DNA of 64,000 nt from Leptospira kmetyi serovar Malaysia str. Bejo-Iso9 (GCF_000243735.2 NZ_AHMP02000003.1:226001-290000); one strand, 5' to 3'; shown: positions 12,991-28,183, numbered from the stretch's first letter. Notes: generated from the letters alone by a model not told the origin. A program made the numbers and translations.

Positions 12991-13140
12991 TTGTCGTAGT
13001 TCCTACGATTTTGCAGTGATTCAAAGGCCGCCCCCGCCCGAATTTGGGTGGAGGTGGCGGGCCTTGTGGGAAATTTCGGACAGTTTTCCTCTATCAGAGA
13101 AATCTAATATTCTCAATCAAAAAACGACAATCTTGTCGGA
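12991..13140 (+). repeat. dispersed ~160-bp repeat, copy 1
   Basis: The element begins with the palindrome TCGTAGTTCCTACGA and ends near TTGTCGGAA. Its middle holds a strong hairpin, GCCCCCGCCC against GGGTGGAGG, then GGCGGGCCTTGTGGGAAA and CTCTATCAGAGAAATCTA. The same order is found at 24935, 48878 and 60449. It lies 6 bases after the DUF962 stop and before a convergent gene. No open frame of note. Confidence 0.85.
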
Positions 13141-13684
13141 ACATTTCCGTTTTTTCGGTTCAAACTCATTGCGTATTCGAGTAGAAGTTTAAATTTCCAA
13201 AACACAAGAATAAGCGTTTCTATTTTCATATTTTGCAAAAAGAATCTCCGTATCGAACCGAAAGAGAGCCGGGAATCTTTAGAAGAAGGTTCGGATTAGG
13301 AACTCGATCCGAAATACGAATGGAATCTTTCCCCATCCGGCCCTTTGATCTGGAAATTTTTTATAAACCGAAAAGGAAACCGTTTCTCCTTTCCTTTTAT
13401 CCGCACAATCATAAAGTTTTACGGAAACAAAGCGGGAAATTTTAGAGGTTCTCGATGTGGAGCCGACAAGCGCACCCGTAAAGAAAGTGTTGGATCGAAT
13501 TCTTAAATCCGCTGCGATGTTTGTGGATTGAGTCGATCCGGTCAGTATAAAAGAAGAGGATTGATAGGTCGTCGATTCTTTGGAAGCACATCTCGCAAAA
13601 ATTTCAGACCTTTGGACGTTTTCTTCAGGAGAATTTTTCGAAGTAAAAAACCTGATTCGAAAAATTTATTCTCTGAAAAGCGAT
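13141..13684. other. gene-poor stretch
   Basis: No convincing gene is present. Short frames (for example 13233-13445) lack a ribosome binding site and family features. Within it, a 38-codon stretch (13415-13531) has coding-like texture and is listed separately. Confidence 0.5.
13415..13531 (+). pseudogene. possible gene remnant
   Basis: An open stretch ending at TGA (13529-13531) translates to a plausible helical peptide containing VKKVLDRILKSAAMFVD. It has no start codon with a ribosome binding site and is closed by a stop just upstream. It may be the tail of a decayed gene. The call is weak. Confidence 0.25.
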
Positions 13685-13860
13685 CCATAGGAAGCTTTTC
13701 ACTGAGTTGGGTTGTTCTTTCTTTGCTTCGCAAAGAGCTGTCCCTTCGCTTTAGCCTGATTCACTTCCTGAAAAGTGACTCGTAGAAAGCCTTTCATCGA
13801 GTTGGTTGTTTTTTCTTTGCTTTGCAAAGAGCTATCGCTTCGCTTTAGCTTAATTTGCTC
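13685..13860. repeat. imperfect direct duplication, ~94-bp period
   Basis: Two copies of a ~80-base segment start near 13691 and 13785. Shared landmarks are GAGTTGG (13704 and 13799), the palindrome CTTTGCTTCGCAAAG / CTTTGCTTTGCAAAG, and CTTCGCTTTAGC, each offset by 94-95 bases. The CTTTGC/GCAAAG arms can form hairpins. It lies just beyond the 3' end of the cyclase gene (13876). Confidence 0.7.
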
Positions 13861-13875
13861 TCTACGGATCGCAAA

Positions 13876-15213
<1,338 letters not shown>

Positions 15214-15345
15214 AGGGGTTAGAATAGAAATTTACGGATCTTAGATCAATTCTTTCCGGGAAGTCGGAGCCGTTTTGAAAAAAATTCTTTCATAAATAAG
15301 GGATGCGGACATTCTTTTCGCAAATCTCGGGGAGAAAAATAAGTT

Positions 15346-16005
<660 letters not shown>

Positions 16006-18489
16006 TTTTTCTTTTTCTAAGAATTCGGTGACATTGGACAAACCTTTCGAGTTCGGATCCACGCTTTTCGCAAAGGAAAGAATTTTCTCGGACTTGGAAA
16101 CGTTTCCGACCTTTAGATACAGTTCCGCGAGTTGAACGAGATTGGAAGGATGTCCCGGGTTTCGAAGACGAATTCTTTCCGCCATATCGATCGCCTTACC
16201 GAGTTCCTGATTCTTCTTAAAACAATAAGACGCGAGATAAATCATATCGCTGTCGCCCGGATAATCCTCGATGTATTCGTTTAGAATCGCGGACGCGTTT
16301 TTATAATCCTTGTTTCTAAAATGAAGTCGGATTAAATCCCTTCGGATCTCCGCCGAGTCCGGATGAATCTTTAACGCTTCTTCCAAAGAGGAGATCGCGG
16401 AGTTGAAATTCTTTTCCTTAACGAAAGTCTTCGCCTTTCGTAAAAGATCCAAGGATTCTTTTCGGATCGCTCTGGAAACGGAGGCCTCGTTTTCTTTATA
16501 AGAAAGTCTTAATAAAGAAAAATCGTCCGTGAGTTTTCCTTTGGTGAGAATGGAGTCATAGATACTTTCCAGTTTTCCTTTTCCATTCTCCACGTGTTTT
16601 AAGAATAGGGATTCGTCCTCGTTTAAAATCCGGTGGCCGTTTTCGGAATCGATTTCAATATCGTCCCTTCCATCCGAACCTAAAATGAGAACGTCTCCGG
16701 TCTTTAACTGAAACGTTCGGATCTGAAACGCTTCGTCCGAAAACGGAGTTCCGAGTTTTCTGAAAAGCCCCGAGTTTTCGATGAATTCCGCGTTTCCGTC
16801 CCGGTAAAGAACGGACCAAGGATGTTCCGCGTTGATGTAATACACGAGTCCTGTTTTGTCGTCGATCAATCCCATCACAAGGGAAACGAGCATGGAACAA
16901 TCGAAACCTTCGAAAAGTCGATGCAATTCTAAAAATGCGTTTTTGAGCCAACGTTCCGCGTAGAGTTGTTTTACGGATTCGACCACGATCGTCCTTTCCA
17001 AGATCGATTGAACCGCCGCTCCCAAAACGAGAGCTCCTCCCGCTCCTTGTAAGGATTTTCCCATCGCGTCCGCGTTTAAGAAAACCGTATAATCCCGGTT
17101 TCGTAAAGAAATACTTTTCGCGATACAAATATCCCCGCCGATATCGTTTTCCTTTCCGTGAAAGAGGAATGTCTTTTTTTGCTTCATTAGAAAATCGACA
17201 TGTACTTTATTCCCGTTGGATTTGTTCAGGCTCAAGGGTTGGATCAAAAGAGAAGTGAGAAAATAATCCCCGTCCTGTTGCGATTTGAGTTTTTCAACGA
17301 CGTCCAACGAGTTTCTGAGTTCGGAAGTTTTTTCGTCCACGAGTTGTTGCAGATTGTCCCGAATCTTTCCGACCTCGGACGCCGCCTTCTCGAAGTTCTC
17401 CGCAAAACGGATAAATTCCTTGTCGATGGAAAGAAGAGGAAGGGACCCCGTTCCGCCTAACGCGAGATTGTTTGCAGAAAGATTGATCTGATCCAAGGTG
17501 AGATTGATCGATTGAAAATACAAAAACGTCAAAAGGGAACTTTCCAAAAACGTCATAAAGATAAAAACGCCGATCTTGAACGGAGTGGAATTCCCGAAGG
17601 AGATAAAAACGGAAAGAATGGTGAGGGAAAGAAGAATCAAGGTCAGAAGAAAAACGAACTTTCCTTTTAAGCTGAGAATTCCGTGTTCCCTGTTGATTCT
17701 AACGTTTTTTTTCGCGAGAATGATCTTGATCTCCACGCGTTTGGGTCCCGTGAAATAATCCGTGATGATATAAGAAAAACCACAATAAACGAAAACGGCG
17801 ACGCTCCATCCGAGAAAAATGTAAGTCAATTCCCAAGCGGGTTTTTTGCTCAAGAGATGGGTAAGCAGAACGCTTAGAAAAACGAAACTCGCGTAACCGA
17901 AGGAAACGAGCATATTGTGTTTCGGAAGTTGGATCAAAAAACGCAAAAGGGATTCGAGTTCGAGCGTGTTTTTATGACGCAGGGTCACGTTCGGATGGAT
18001 GAACGTGTTGATTTTTTGGATCGATCGTTCGATTCCGGGAGAAACGATCTTCGCCAAAAGTCCGTATTGAATGCTGTGTCCGAGAGAAGCCGTTAAGGTC
18101 GCGACGATAAAAACGAAAAAGACTTCTTTGTGATTGTCCGCGGTAAAATCGGGAATCACGGACGAACCGAAGATATACGCATAAAACGCGCCGAAGTAAG
18201 CCCCCGTTAATGCGAACACGGCGACCGCAAACGTATAGGATACTTTTTTATAAATCAGTTCAAAAAGAAAGCTGAACGTTTTGTAAACCATTGTTCATTT
18301 TATCCGGATCGAAGAGAGTTCTTAGCGACGATGCAACACGGATACGATTTGTTTCCAACTTCTTTTTTTGCCGAAAAGAAGTTTAGGAAATAAAAAAATG
18401 AGACGATCGAACGGATCGAATCCTTCGAAAGCGGAGTTTTGATTTTGGGGAATTTACGAAAAAAGAAGCCGAATCATGAAACGCTCCCG

Positions 18490-18540
18490 GCCTAAAAAAA
18501 TTCTCCGAACCCGAACAAAATCGAATCCGGAGAATTTTCC
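18490..18540 (-). terminator. intrinsic terminator of the acyl-CoA dehydrogenase gene
   Basis: On the minus strand, GAAAATTCTCCG pairs with CGGAGAATTTTT across a ~20-base loop and runs into a T tract. It is just downstream of the acyl-CoA dehydrogenase stop. Confidence 0.7.
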
Positions 18541-18561
18541 GATCGAAACGGTAAAAAGATC

Positions 18562-20322
<1,761 letters not shown>

Positions 20323-20335
20323 TTCAATTCCTTTG

Positions 20336-20349
20336 TGAACTTTTGTTCA
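20336..20349. promoter_or_regulatory. palindromic operator candidate upstream of acyl-CoA dehydrogenase
   Basis: TGAAC-TTTT-GTTCA is a perfect inverted repeat just before the ribosome binding site. Its shape is like sites of TetR/PsrA-type fatty-acid regulators. Inference only. Confidence 0.4.
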
Positions 20350-20671
20350 GGTTGGTTTTAGTTTCTTTACCACAGAGAACGCGCGTAGAATCCGTGAAAA
20401 CCGAAATTCTTCGTATCGAACAGCGTTTAGACGATCGGTTCCGATTTCCACGATTCTCCATTCTCGCAAGAATCTAAAAAGGAAATCTCGTTCTGTTCGC
20501 GGTTTGAAACTAGGTTTCGATTTTATCCTAGGAAACGGTGGCTTTGCAAGTAGAATCGAGCCGCGGTTTTATCTCGTTTTGTTTCTTTGTTCCGTTCGGC
20601 TTTCTTTTGCGGATCGGATCTCGGGAGAATGAACCGAATTTGAGAGGAGGAAAAATTCTCAAGAAGGAAGT
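20350..20671. other. intergenic region between acyl-CoA dehydrogenase and lipL32
   Basis: No gene is seen. It contains a GAAAC-TAG-GTTTC palindrome at 20506-20518 and CTAGG ... CCTAG arms around it, which could be a regulator site for the leftward dehydrogenase gene. The lipL32 terminator is at its right end. Confidence 0.4.
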
Positions 20672-20703
20672 AAAAATAAAAAAGCCACCTTTCGGTGGCT
20701 TTT
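20672..20703 (-). terminator. intrinsic terminator of lipL32
   Basis: On the minus strand AAGCCACC, a CGAAA-type loop, and GGTGGCTT are followed by a T-rich run. It begins 33 bases after the lipL32 stop and is strong, in line with an abundant single-gene transcript. Confidence 0.9.
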
Positions 20704-20735
20704 CACCTAAGTGAACTGTTTAAGCTCTAAGTAGA

Positions 20736-21571
<836 letters not shown>

Positions 21572-21776
21572 GAAAATCACGGTATGAACTCATGAACTTT
21601 TTGTAAATCAATATTGGATAATTTTTTGCCTGAAAGTGAGCGTTTTGAGTTCTATTTGATAATTAGGGAGGAATATCAGGCATGAATTTTCGTCGTTTGT
21701 TCGCAAACTCGGATCTCTTCGATTTTAGACTGAGCAAGAGTTTGAAAAAAGAATCCGCTCCGTTTCTAGTAAGATT

Positions 21777-22175
21777 CTATTTTTTCTGAAAAAACCGCTT
21801 CAACCAATCGAGCAGATCTAAAATCCAAGCAAAGATTCTTCCAAAGATGGTTGTGTAGGAATATCTTTTTAAGAGCTCTTGGACTCGATCCTGTTCCTCG
21901 GAAGTAAATTCTAAACGAATATTGTTTTCTTCGGCTTCCATCTGAACTCTTTCTTTTTTATTCCGAATATCCACGATCCGAACATCCACGTATTCCCACC
22001 CGAGAATCTTTACGCTTTCGAGTCTTCTTTCCCCGGAGATCAAGGTGTTGTCTAGATCGATCAAGATAGGATGCAAAAGTCCCAATTTCTGTATGGATTC
22101 TTTGAGAGGGCGGAGATCCCCGAGGTCTTTGCGGATGCGATTCTTAACTTTGATGTCCGAAACTCGAATTTTCAT
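21777..22175 (-). CDS. ParB/Spo0J N-terminal-domain protein with hydrophobic C-terminus
   Basis: This 132-residue protein begins with a ParB N-terminal fold: VSDIKVKNRIRKDLGDL, IQKLGLLHPILID and the nucleotide-binding signature LISGERRLESVKILGW, which matches the GERRxRA box of ParB CTPases. It lacks the helix-turn-helix and dimerisation domains of true ParB. The C-terminus (FGRIFAWILDLLDWLKRF) is an amphipathic/hydrophobic helix that could bind a membrane. It is on the same strand as lipL32, 222 bases upstream. It is unlikely to be the chromosome partition ParB; its role is unknown. Confidence 0.75.
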   Translation of the reverse strand: MKIRVSDIKVKNRIRKDLGDLRPLKESIQKLGLLHPILIDLDNTLISGERRLESVKILGWEYVDVRIVDIRNKKERVQMEAEENNIRLEFTSEEQDRVQELLKRYSYTTIFGRIFAWILDLLDWLKRFFQKK

Positions 22176-22363
22176 TGTTTCTCAAAAATATTCGGTAGGT
22201 CTCTGCTTCAATTCAATTCTGATCTAAATCGTTCAATTTGTTCTAGAACGTGTAGGGAACATAGTTTGGATCTTCTTGACACTGAAGGAATCCGCAGGTT
22301 TTTGGGATCAGAGCGGGTTTCCTTTGGACCTTCCCGTCAATTTTCACCCATCAGGAAGAACAG

Positions 22364-23524
<1,161 letters not shown>

Positions 23525-23531
23525 AATAAGA

Positions 23532-24494
23532 ATGGGAGCTCCGAGCACATCCACTGCTACCGAAAAAGCAACCCGTGACGGATACGGGGATGCATTGCAT
23601 GAACTGGGAGCTTCCCGCCAGGACGTAGTCGTCTTGGATGCGGATCTTTCCGGCTCCACAAAAACCAATAAGTTTGCAAAGGCTTTTCCCGATCGTTTTT
23701 TCAACGTGGGCGTCGCCGAACAGAACTTAGTCGGTCACGCGGCCGGTTTGGCTCTTTCCGGTTTGGTTCCGTTCGCTTCTTCCTTTGCGATGTTTCTTTC
23801 GGGAAGAGCTTGGGAAGTGGTTCGTAACAGCGTCGTTTATCCGTTTTTAAACGTAAAACTTGTTGCTTCTCACGGAGGAGTTACCGTCGGAGAAGACGGA
23901 GCTTCCCACCAATGTATCGAAGATTTCGCCATTATGAGAGCGATTCCCGAGATGACCGTGATCTGTCCTTCGGATTACAACGAATGCAAACAGATCATTC
24001 ACGCGATCGCGGATTACAAAGGTCCGGTTTATGTGCGGGTGGGTCGTCCGAATGTTCCGGTGATCGAAAGGGAGAATTACAAGTTTACGATCGGTAAGGC
24101 CGAAGTAATGCGGGAAGGAAAAGACGTTCTCGTGATTGCGAACGGAGTTCTCGTAAACGAAGCGATGAAAGCCGTTGAAGAATTGGCGAAAGAAGGAATC
24201 AACGCGACTCTTTTGAACATGGCGACGATCAAACCGATCGACAAGGAAGCGATTCTAAAATACGCGAAAGAATGTAAGGCCGTTGTTACCTGCGAAGAAC
24301 ACAACGTAATCGGCGGACTCGGTTCTGCCGTGAGCGAGTTTCTTTCGGAAGAATATCCGGTTCACGTTCTCAAAGTAGGAATGAAGGATCAGTTCGGAAA
24401 ATCCGGAACTTGGAAAGAACTTTTGGATTATTTCGGTCTTCGTTCTAAGAACATCGTGGAAACCGCAAAAAAGGCGATCTCACTCAAAAAATAA
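23532..24494 (+). CDS. transketolase C-terminal section (split transketolase)
   Basis: This 320-residue protein equals the pyrimidine-binding plus C-terminal domains of a thiamine-diphosphate transketolase. It has the Pyr-domain glutamate motif [16 protein letters not shown] and [19 protein letters not shown], then the C-terminal Rossmann-like [13 protein letters not shown] and ending [15 protein letters not shown]. Split transketolases work as a heterodimer with an N-terminal subunit that binds the diphosphate. That subunit is not in this window, although the pair is usually adjacent in other bacteria. It lies 7 bases behind metK and is probably co-transcribed. Confidence 0.9.
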   Translation: MGAPSTSTATEKATRDGYGDALHELGASRQDVVVLDADLSGSTKTNKFAKAFPDRFFNVGVAEQNLVGHAAGLALSGLVPFASSFAMFLSGRAWEVVRNSVVYPFLNVKLVASHGGVTVGEDGASHQCIEDFAIMRAIPEMTVICPSDYNECKQIIHAIADYKGPVYVRVGRPNVPVIERENYKFTIGKAEVMREGKDVLVIANGVLVNEAMKAVEELAKEGINATLLNMATIKPIDKEAILKYAKECKAVVTCEEHNVIGGLGSAVSEFLSEEYPVHVLKVGMKDQFGKSGTWKELLDYFGLRSKNIVETAKKAISLKK

Positions 24495-24610
24495 AATTCT
24501 TGATAACGGATCTAAAATTTCGCATAATCTTTTCTCTTTCTGAGGAAATGATTTTTGCGAAAGATCCGCTTGGAAAGAAATTCCCGATTCAATTTTCCTG
24601 GTAAGACAAG

Positions 24611-24931
24611 ATGGCGAGCACACAAACTCCTGACCTAAACGAGATTACCGAGGAATCCACAAAGTCAACCGGAGGACCCTGGAGAGTGGTTCTTTGGGAC
24701 GACAACGAACACACTTACGAATACGTAATCGAAATGCTGATGGAAATCTGCACCATGACCGTGGAGAAAGCGTTCTTACACGCGGTGCAAGTCGATCAGG
24801 AAAAAAGAACCGTCGTTTTTTCGGGAGAATTCGAACACGCGGAACACGTTCAGGAAAGAATTCTTACCTATGGAGCCGACCCGAGAATGTCCAATTCGAA
24901 AGGTTCCATGAGCGCTACTTTAGAAAAGTAA
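24611..24931 (+). CDS. clpS: ClpS-like ATP-dependent protease adaptor
   Basis: This 106-residue protein has the ClpS core: WRVVLWDDNEHTYEYVIEML, with the DDN loop for N-degron binding, and VEKAFLHAVQVDQEKRTVVF, resembling the ClpA-contact and hydrophobic-pocket region. ClpS delivers N-end-rule substrates to ClpAP and binds the ClpA N-domain. The N-terminal ~22 residues are unstructured and polar, as usual. No clp gene is adjacent. The stop codon is 3 bases before copy 2 of the dispersed repeat. Confidence 0.85.
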   Translation: MASTQTPDLNEITEESTKSTGGPWRVVLWDDNEHTYEYVIEMLMEICTMTVEKAFLHAVQVDQEKRTVVFSGEFEHAEHVQERILTYGADPRMSNSKGSMSATLEK

Positions 24932-24934
24932 GAC

Positions 24935-25102
24935 TTGTCGTAGCTCCGACGATTTTTTAGTGATCGCCGCGCCCCCACCCGAGTTAGGGTGGTGGAGGTG
25001 GGCCTTGTGGGAAAATTTCGGCGAATTTCTTATATCAGAAAAATCTAATTTTGTAAAGTAGAAATCATCGGCGATAAACCGTCGGAACTCCGACAATTTT
25101 TT
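24935..25102 (+). repeat. dispersed ~160-bp repeat, copy 2
   Basis: It starts with TTGTCGTAGCTCCGACGA and ends with GTCGGAACTCCGACAAT. The core is GCCCCCACCC against GGGTGGTGG, then GTGGGCCTTGTGGGAAAATT and TATATCAGAAAAATCTA. It fills the space between the convergent clpS and the phase-variable gene. It is the same element as at 12991, 48878 and 60449. Confidence 0.88.
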
Positions 25103-25139
25103 AGCGCACCTTTTGTTCGCCGCAGTCAATTGACTGAAT

Positions 25140-25749
25140 TTATTTTTTGAGAACGACGGCACGATCGTACTTAAACCAGATTTGGGTCAAAAACGTGAAC
25201 TCTTCACAATTTTCTCCTCTGTACCATTCGTAACCGGGGATCATCCAACGCCCATCTCGATCTCGAAGCATCGAACCGAAGAAAAAGAAACGAGTGTTTT
25301 CTTTTCTGAATAAATCGGGAACAAGATTTGGATTTTCACATAACCACATCCAATAGTCGATCCCGGCAATCCAATGAGAATCGGAATATTCCTCGCAGAC
25401 TTGTTGAGCGACGAAACCGAAGACGTTATTCGTCATTTCAGGCTTGTTAACAATGAGTGGAGAAAACGAGATCGGATCGAAACTTTCCGTTTCTTGGATC
25501 CTATATTCTCCGAATTTTTCCGGCGATACGTCATCGAGTAAATCGTGCGGAGAACGGGACCAGAGTTCCGCGGGATCGATTGCGACGGGTGTAAATTGCG
25601 ACGGGTGTAAATTGCGACGGGTGTAAATTGCGACGGGTGTAAATTGCGACGGGTGTAAATTGCGGGGCTTTTTCATCCGGCTTTATCCACTGCCATTTTT
25701 TATAAACTTTCGTTAGGAACGCTTCCGTTTCTGAATTTGTTTTTAGCAA
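25140..25749 (-). CDS. hypothetical protein, interrupted by a frameshifting 16-bp repeat tract (probable phase-variable gene)
   Basis: The product is a soluble acidic protein not assigned to a family; its C-terminal ~140 residues contain DDVSPEKFGEYRIQE and AGIDYWMWLCENPNLV. The best start is the TTG at 25749, which has an AGGAG site 6 bases upstream. Reading from it passes 36 residues (LKTNSETEAFLTKVYKKW...) into five 16-bp repeats and then ends out of frame after 72 residues. Removing one unit (four copies) restores a single 197-residue frame joining this start to the body. With five copies the body is open only from the ATG at 25676, which lacks a good ribosome binding site. I read this as OFF or altered in this isolate. 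It faces the convergent clpS across repeat copy 2. Confidence 0.6.
25581..25660. repeat. 16-bp tandem repeat, five perfect copies
   Basis: The unit TGCGACGGGTGTAAAT is repeated five times without mismatch inside the reading frame of the 25140 gene. A unit of 16 is not a multiple of 3, so each gain or loss shifts the frame; three units give 48 bases (a 16-residue repeat). Confidence 0.95.
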
Positions 25750-25910
25750 GAATGACTCCTGGGTCGGTAATTGAATTCTTCCGAATCAAATTTTACCAGA
25801 CTAAAATTGCGCAAGGGATCGCGATTGTATGGATTTATATTCGCGAAGGTTGTCAACGAAAAATAAAACTCGTTGGAGGTTTGCAAGAAAAAGAATTCAA
25901 TTCTTTGAAT
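25750..25910. other. upstream region of the phase-variable gene
   Basis: Contains the AGGAG ribosome binding site (about 25756-25760) and AT-rich sequence likely to hold its promoter. No gene is supported. Confidence 0.4.
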
Positions 25911-25947
25911 ATATGCAATCCGTTAGAGACTTTAACGGATTGCATAT
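25911..25947. repeat. perfect 15-bp inverted repeat with 7-base loop
   Basis: ATATGCAATCCGTTA is followed by GAGACTT and its exact reverse complement TAACGGATTGCATAT. It has no T tract on either side, so it is not a simple terminator. It lies between the phase-variable gene and the zinc-dependent dehydrogenase terminators. Confidence 0.9.
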
Positions 25948-26110
25948 ACACAATCGAGTTCTTTGTCGACGTTTGGATTTTTGAGTTTTGCTTTTAAAAT
26001 TAAATTTCAAGAATACGAATCAGAATGTAGTTCTTTGCTATTTATGAATCAAAGGTGGAATATTATAAAAAGTGATTTGTTTCGTTTGAGGAAGTGGATT
26101 CTTTAAAAAC

Positions 26111-26128
26111 TTGTCGTTGCTCCGACAA
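26111..26128. repeat. single copy of the TTGTCG...CGACAA palindrome
   Basis: TTGTCGTTGCTCCGACAA is the same type of palindrome that bounds the large dispersed repeat, here alone. It runs directly into the terminator T/A tract. Confidence 0.6.
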
Positions 26129-26130
26129 AA

Positions 26131-26155
26131 AAAACGGGACCCGCGAAGGGGTCCC
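26131..26155 (-). terminator. second terminator downstream of the dehydrogenase gene
   Basis: On the minus strand GGGACCCC, CTTCGC, GGGTCCC is followed by a T-run. It is the distal one of two terminators after the 26263 gene. Confidence 0.75.
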
Positions 26156-26192
26156 TAAATTGGGTAAAGTGTTTCTGAATGAGAGGGAATGC

Positions 26193-26227
26193 AAAAAAAA
26201 TGCGGACCATGGTCGGACACGGTCCGC
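26193..26227 (-). terminator. first terminator downstream of the dehydrogenase gene
   Basis: On the minus strand GCGGACC pairs with GGTCCGC over a 12-base loop and eight T follow shortly after. It is 36 bases after the stop of the zinc-binding dehydrogenase gene. Confidence 0.75.
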
Positions 26228-26262
26228 TCAGTAGAGATCAATCTAAGATAAAGGATCAAAAT

Positions 26263-27291
26263 TCAATTCATCTTCACCACCAACTTGATCGCCGGTTCGA
26301 GCCATGCGTCGATCGCTTCGTCGAAGGAACAGGTTTTGGTGACGATTTTTTCGGGTTCTATCTTTTTTTCCACAATCTTGTTCAGGATCTGCGGGATATG
26401 TTCCCTCGAATCCACGCGCCCGATCTTGAGAGTCGCGCCCGTATTATATAAATCTAAATAAGGAATTTCTAATTTATTACTCCAGAATATGGAAGCGGTT
26501 CCGTAGATTCCTTCCGTGGAAAGCGACTTGAACGAGAAATCCATTCCTTCCTTCTGTCCGTGACAATCGGCGATCAGAGGAAATTTTTTCTCCCAGGCTT
26601 TGGGAAGAACGTTGTATGGCACAGCGGTCGCTCCTAAATTCTCCGCAATTTTCAAACGTTCCGGATTGTCGTCCAGATACAGAACCTCGGACGCGCCCAT
26701 TCCGACCGCGAGGGAAGCCGAATACAAACCGATGCTCGAAGCCGCTCCGCCCAAAATCATCGCGGGAGAATTCGGTTTTTTCTCCAGCCATTGTCCGATC
26801 AGTTTCCAGGCCTCGACGATATTGTCGCTGATCGAAGCGAGAGCGATCGCGTCGAGGGAAGAGGGCATAGGAATTAACATTTGTTTGGCGAACGGAATCC
26901 AGATTTTTTCGGACAAGGCTCCGCCGAATTCTTTTGCGGAAGATCCCATCCCGTAATGACTCGCATACGGAATGGAAGTGCAGGCCTTGGAACGACCTCC
27001 GATACAATCCGGACAAAGTCCGCAGGAAATCTGAAACGGAATGATCACCTTGGTTCCTTTCGGAAAATCGTCGGCAATCTCGGGACTTGTCTCCTCGATT
27101 TCTCCCACGAATTCGTGACCGATCGGAATTCCAGGACGAAATAAGGTGAAACCCTTTACGATCGGAAGATCCAGATCACAACGGGAAACCGCGAGAGGTT
27201 TTACTATGGCCTGATTCTGTCCTTGGATTTTCGGTTCGGGAACGTTTTCCCATTCCAATACATTCTTTTTTTTGAATACGATTCGTTTCAT
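26263..27291 (-). CDS. zinc-containing medium-chain dehydrogenase (alcohol dehydrogenase-like)
   Basis: This 342-residue protein is a medium-chain dehydrogenase. Catalytic zinc ligands are the Cys of SRCD (near residue 38) and the His/Glu of PIGHEFVGE; the structural zinc site is the four-cysteine CGLCPDCIGGRSKAC loop. The NAD(P) domain follows at about 170-300 (AMILGGAASSIGLYSASLAV, then VLYLDDNPERL with an acidic strand end that favours NAD). The substrate is unknown. The gene lies 94 bases downstream of an enoyl-CoA hydratase on the same strand, so both may be one transcript under the TetR regulator next to it. Two strong terminators follow. Confidence 0.85.
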   Translation of the reverse strand: MKRIVFKKKNVLEWENVPEPKIQGQNQAIVKPLAVSRCDLDLPIVKGFTLFRPGIPIGHEFVGEIEETSPEIADDFPKGTKVIIPFQISCGLCPDCIGGRSKACTSIPYASHYGMGSSAKEFGGALSEKIWIPFAKQMLIPMPSSLDAIALASISDNIVEAWKLIGQWLEKKPNSPAMILGGAASSIGLYSASLAVGMGASEVLYLDDNPERLKIAENLGATAVPYNVLPKAWEKKFPLIADCHGQKEGMDFSFKSLSTEGIYGTASIFWSNKLEIPYLDLYNTGATLKIGRVDSREHIPQILNKIVEKKIEPEKIVTKTCSFDEAIDAWLEPAIKLVVKMN

Positions 27292-27385
27292 AATTTCTTC
27301 CTTGCTCTAACGTAAAATTGAAATTGTTTAAAAGCGTTCGCGTTTGGATTGCCCCGTTTTCGAATTTAAAATAAAATTAGAATAT

Positions 27386-28168
27386 TCATTTTCCATGAAA
27401 TACCGCGGCGCGTTTTTCCAGAAAGGAATTCAGACCTTCTTTCGCGTCTTCGGATTCCATGAGTTCCAAAAGTTGAGGAAACAGATTTTCGGCCGCTTTC
27501 GATTCTCCATATGCGACCGATTTCATGGACGATTTTAAGGTCGCGCGCACTCCGAGCGGGGCCTGAGCCGCGATCTTTTCCGCGAGTTGAATTGCTCTGG
27601 AAACGAGTTCGTTTTTTTCCACGACTTCCTGAACGAGTCCGATGCGGAGCGCTTCGTCCGCTTCGAACGGTTCTCCCGTAAGAATGTATTTCATCGCGTT
27701 TCCCCAACCGCACTGAGAGGGCCAACGCATGGTTCCTCCTGCGAATGGAAAAATTCCACGTTGGACTTCCATCTGCGCGAAGACGGTGCGTTTGGCTGCG
27801 ATTCGAATATCGCTCGCGAGCGCGAGTTCGATTCCGAGAGTGATGCACATTCCGTGAACTGCGACGACCACGGGTTTGGTTCTCGTTTTTCCGAAAGTTC
27901 CCCAGGGATTGATTCCATCTTGAGGAAGAGGGAATCTTTTTTCCTTTTGTAAGAAATCGACGATGTTGTTCAATTCTAAGCCGAGAGTAAAGTGTTTGCC
28001 GTTTGCGTAAACGAGACCGACTCGAACTTCCGGGTCCGCTTCCATTTGGTCGTAGGCGCCGCTTAAGGCGTAGAGCATTTCTACGTTGAACGCGTTTCTT
28101 TCCTCGGGTCGATTGATGATGATATGGAGAATAGGACCTTTTTTTTCGGTGAGTATGAGTTCGGACAT
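27386..28168 (-). CDS. enoyl-CoA hydratase/isomerase (crotonase) family protein
   Basis: This 260-residue protein has the crotonase fold. HIIINRPEERNAFNVEML is the N-terminal strand, HGMCITLGIELALASDIRIAA carries the first oxyanion/catalytic Glu region and QMEVQRGIFPFAGGTMRWP the second, so both acidic positions of true hydratases appear present. It probably adds water to 2-enoyl-CoA in fatty-acid breakdown. The gene is divergent from a TetR regulator; two palindromes in the 121-base gap suggest that the regulator represses it. The MDR dehydrogenase follows. Confidence 0.88.
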   Translation of the reverse strand: MSELILTEKKGPILHIIINRPEERNAFNVEMLYALSGAYDQMEADPEVRVGLVYANGKHFTLGLELNNIVDFLQKEKRFPLPQDGINPWGTFGKTRTKPVVVAVHGMCITLGIELALASDIRIAAKRTVFAQMEVQRGIFPFAGGTMRWPSQCGWGNAMKYILTGEPFEADEALRIGLVQEVVEKNELVSRAIQLAEKIAAQAPLGVRATLKSSMKSVAYGESKAAENLFPQLLELMESEDAKEGLNSFLEKRAAVFHGK

Positions 28169-28183
28169 GGTCGATTTCCTTTA

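Noticed and set aside
13233..13785. Short frames in the 13.2-13.8 kb gap
   Set aside because: They have no ribosome binding site, and overlap repeats or the duplication.
22180..22363. SAM riboswitch before metK
   Set aside because: The leader lacks the long paired core of a SAM aptamer; only a possible TTGACA box is visible.
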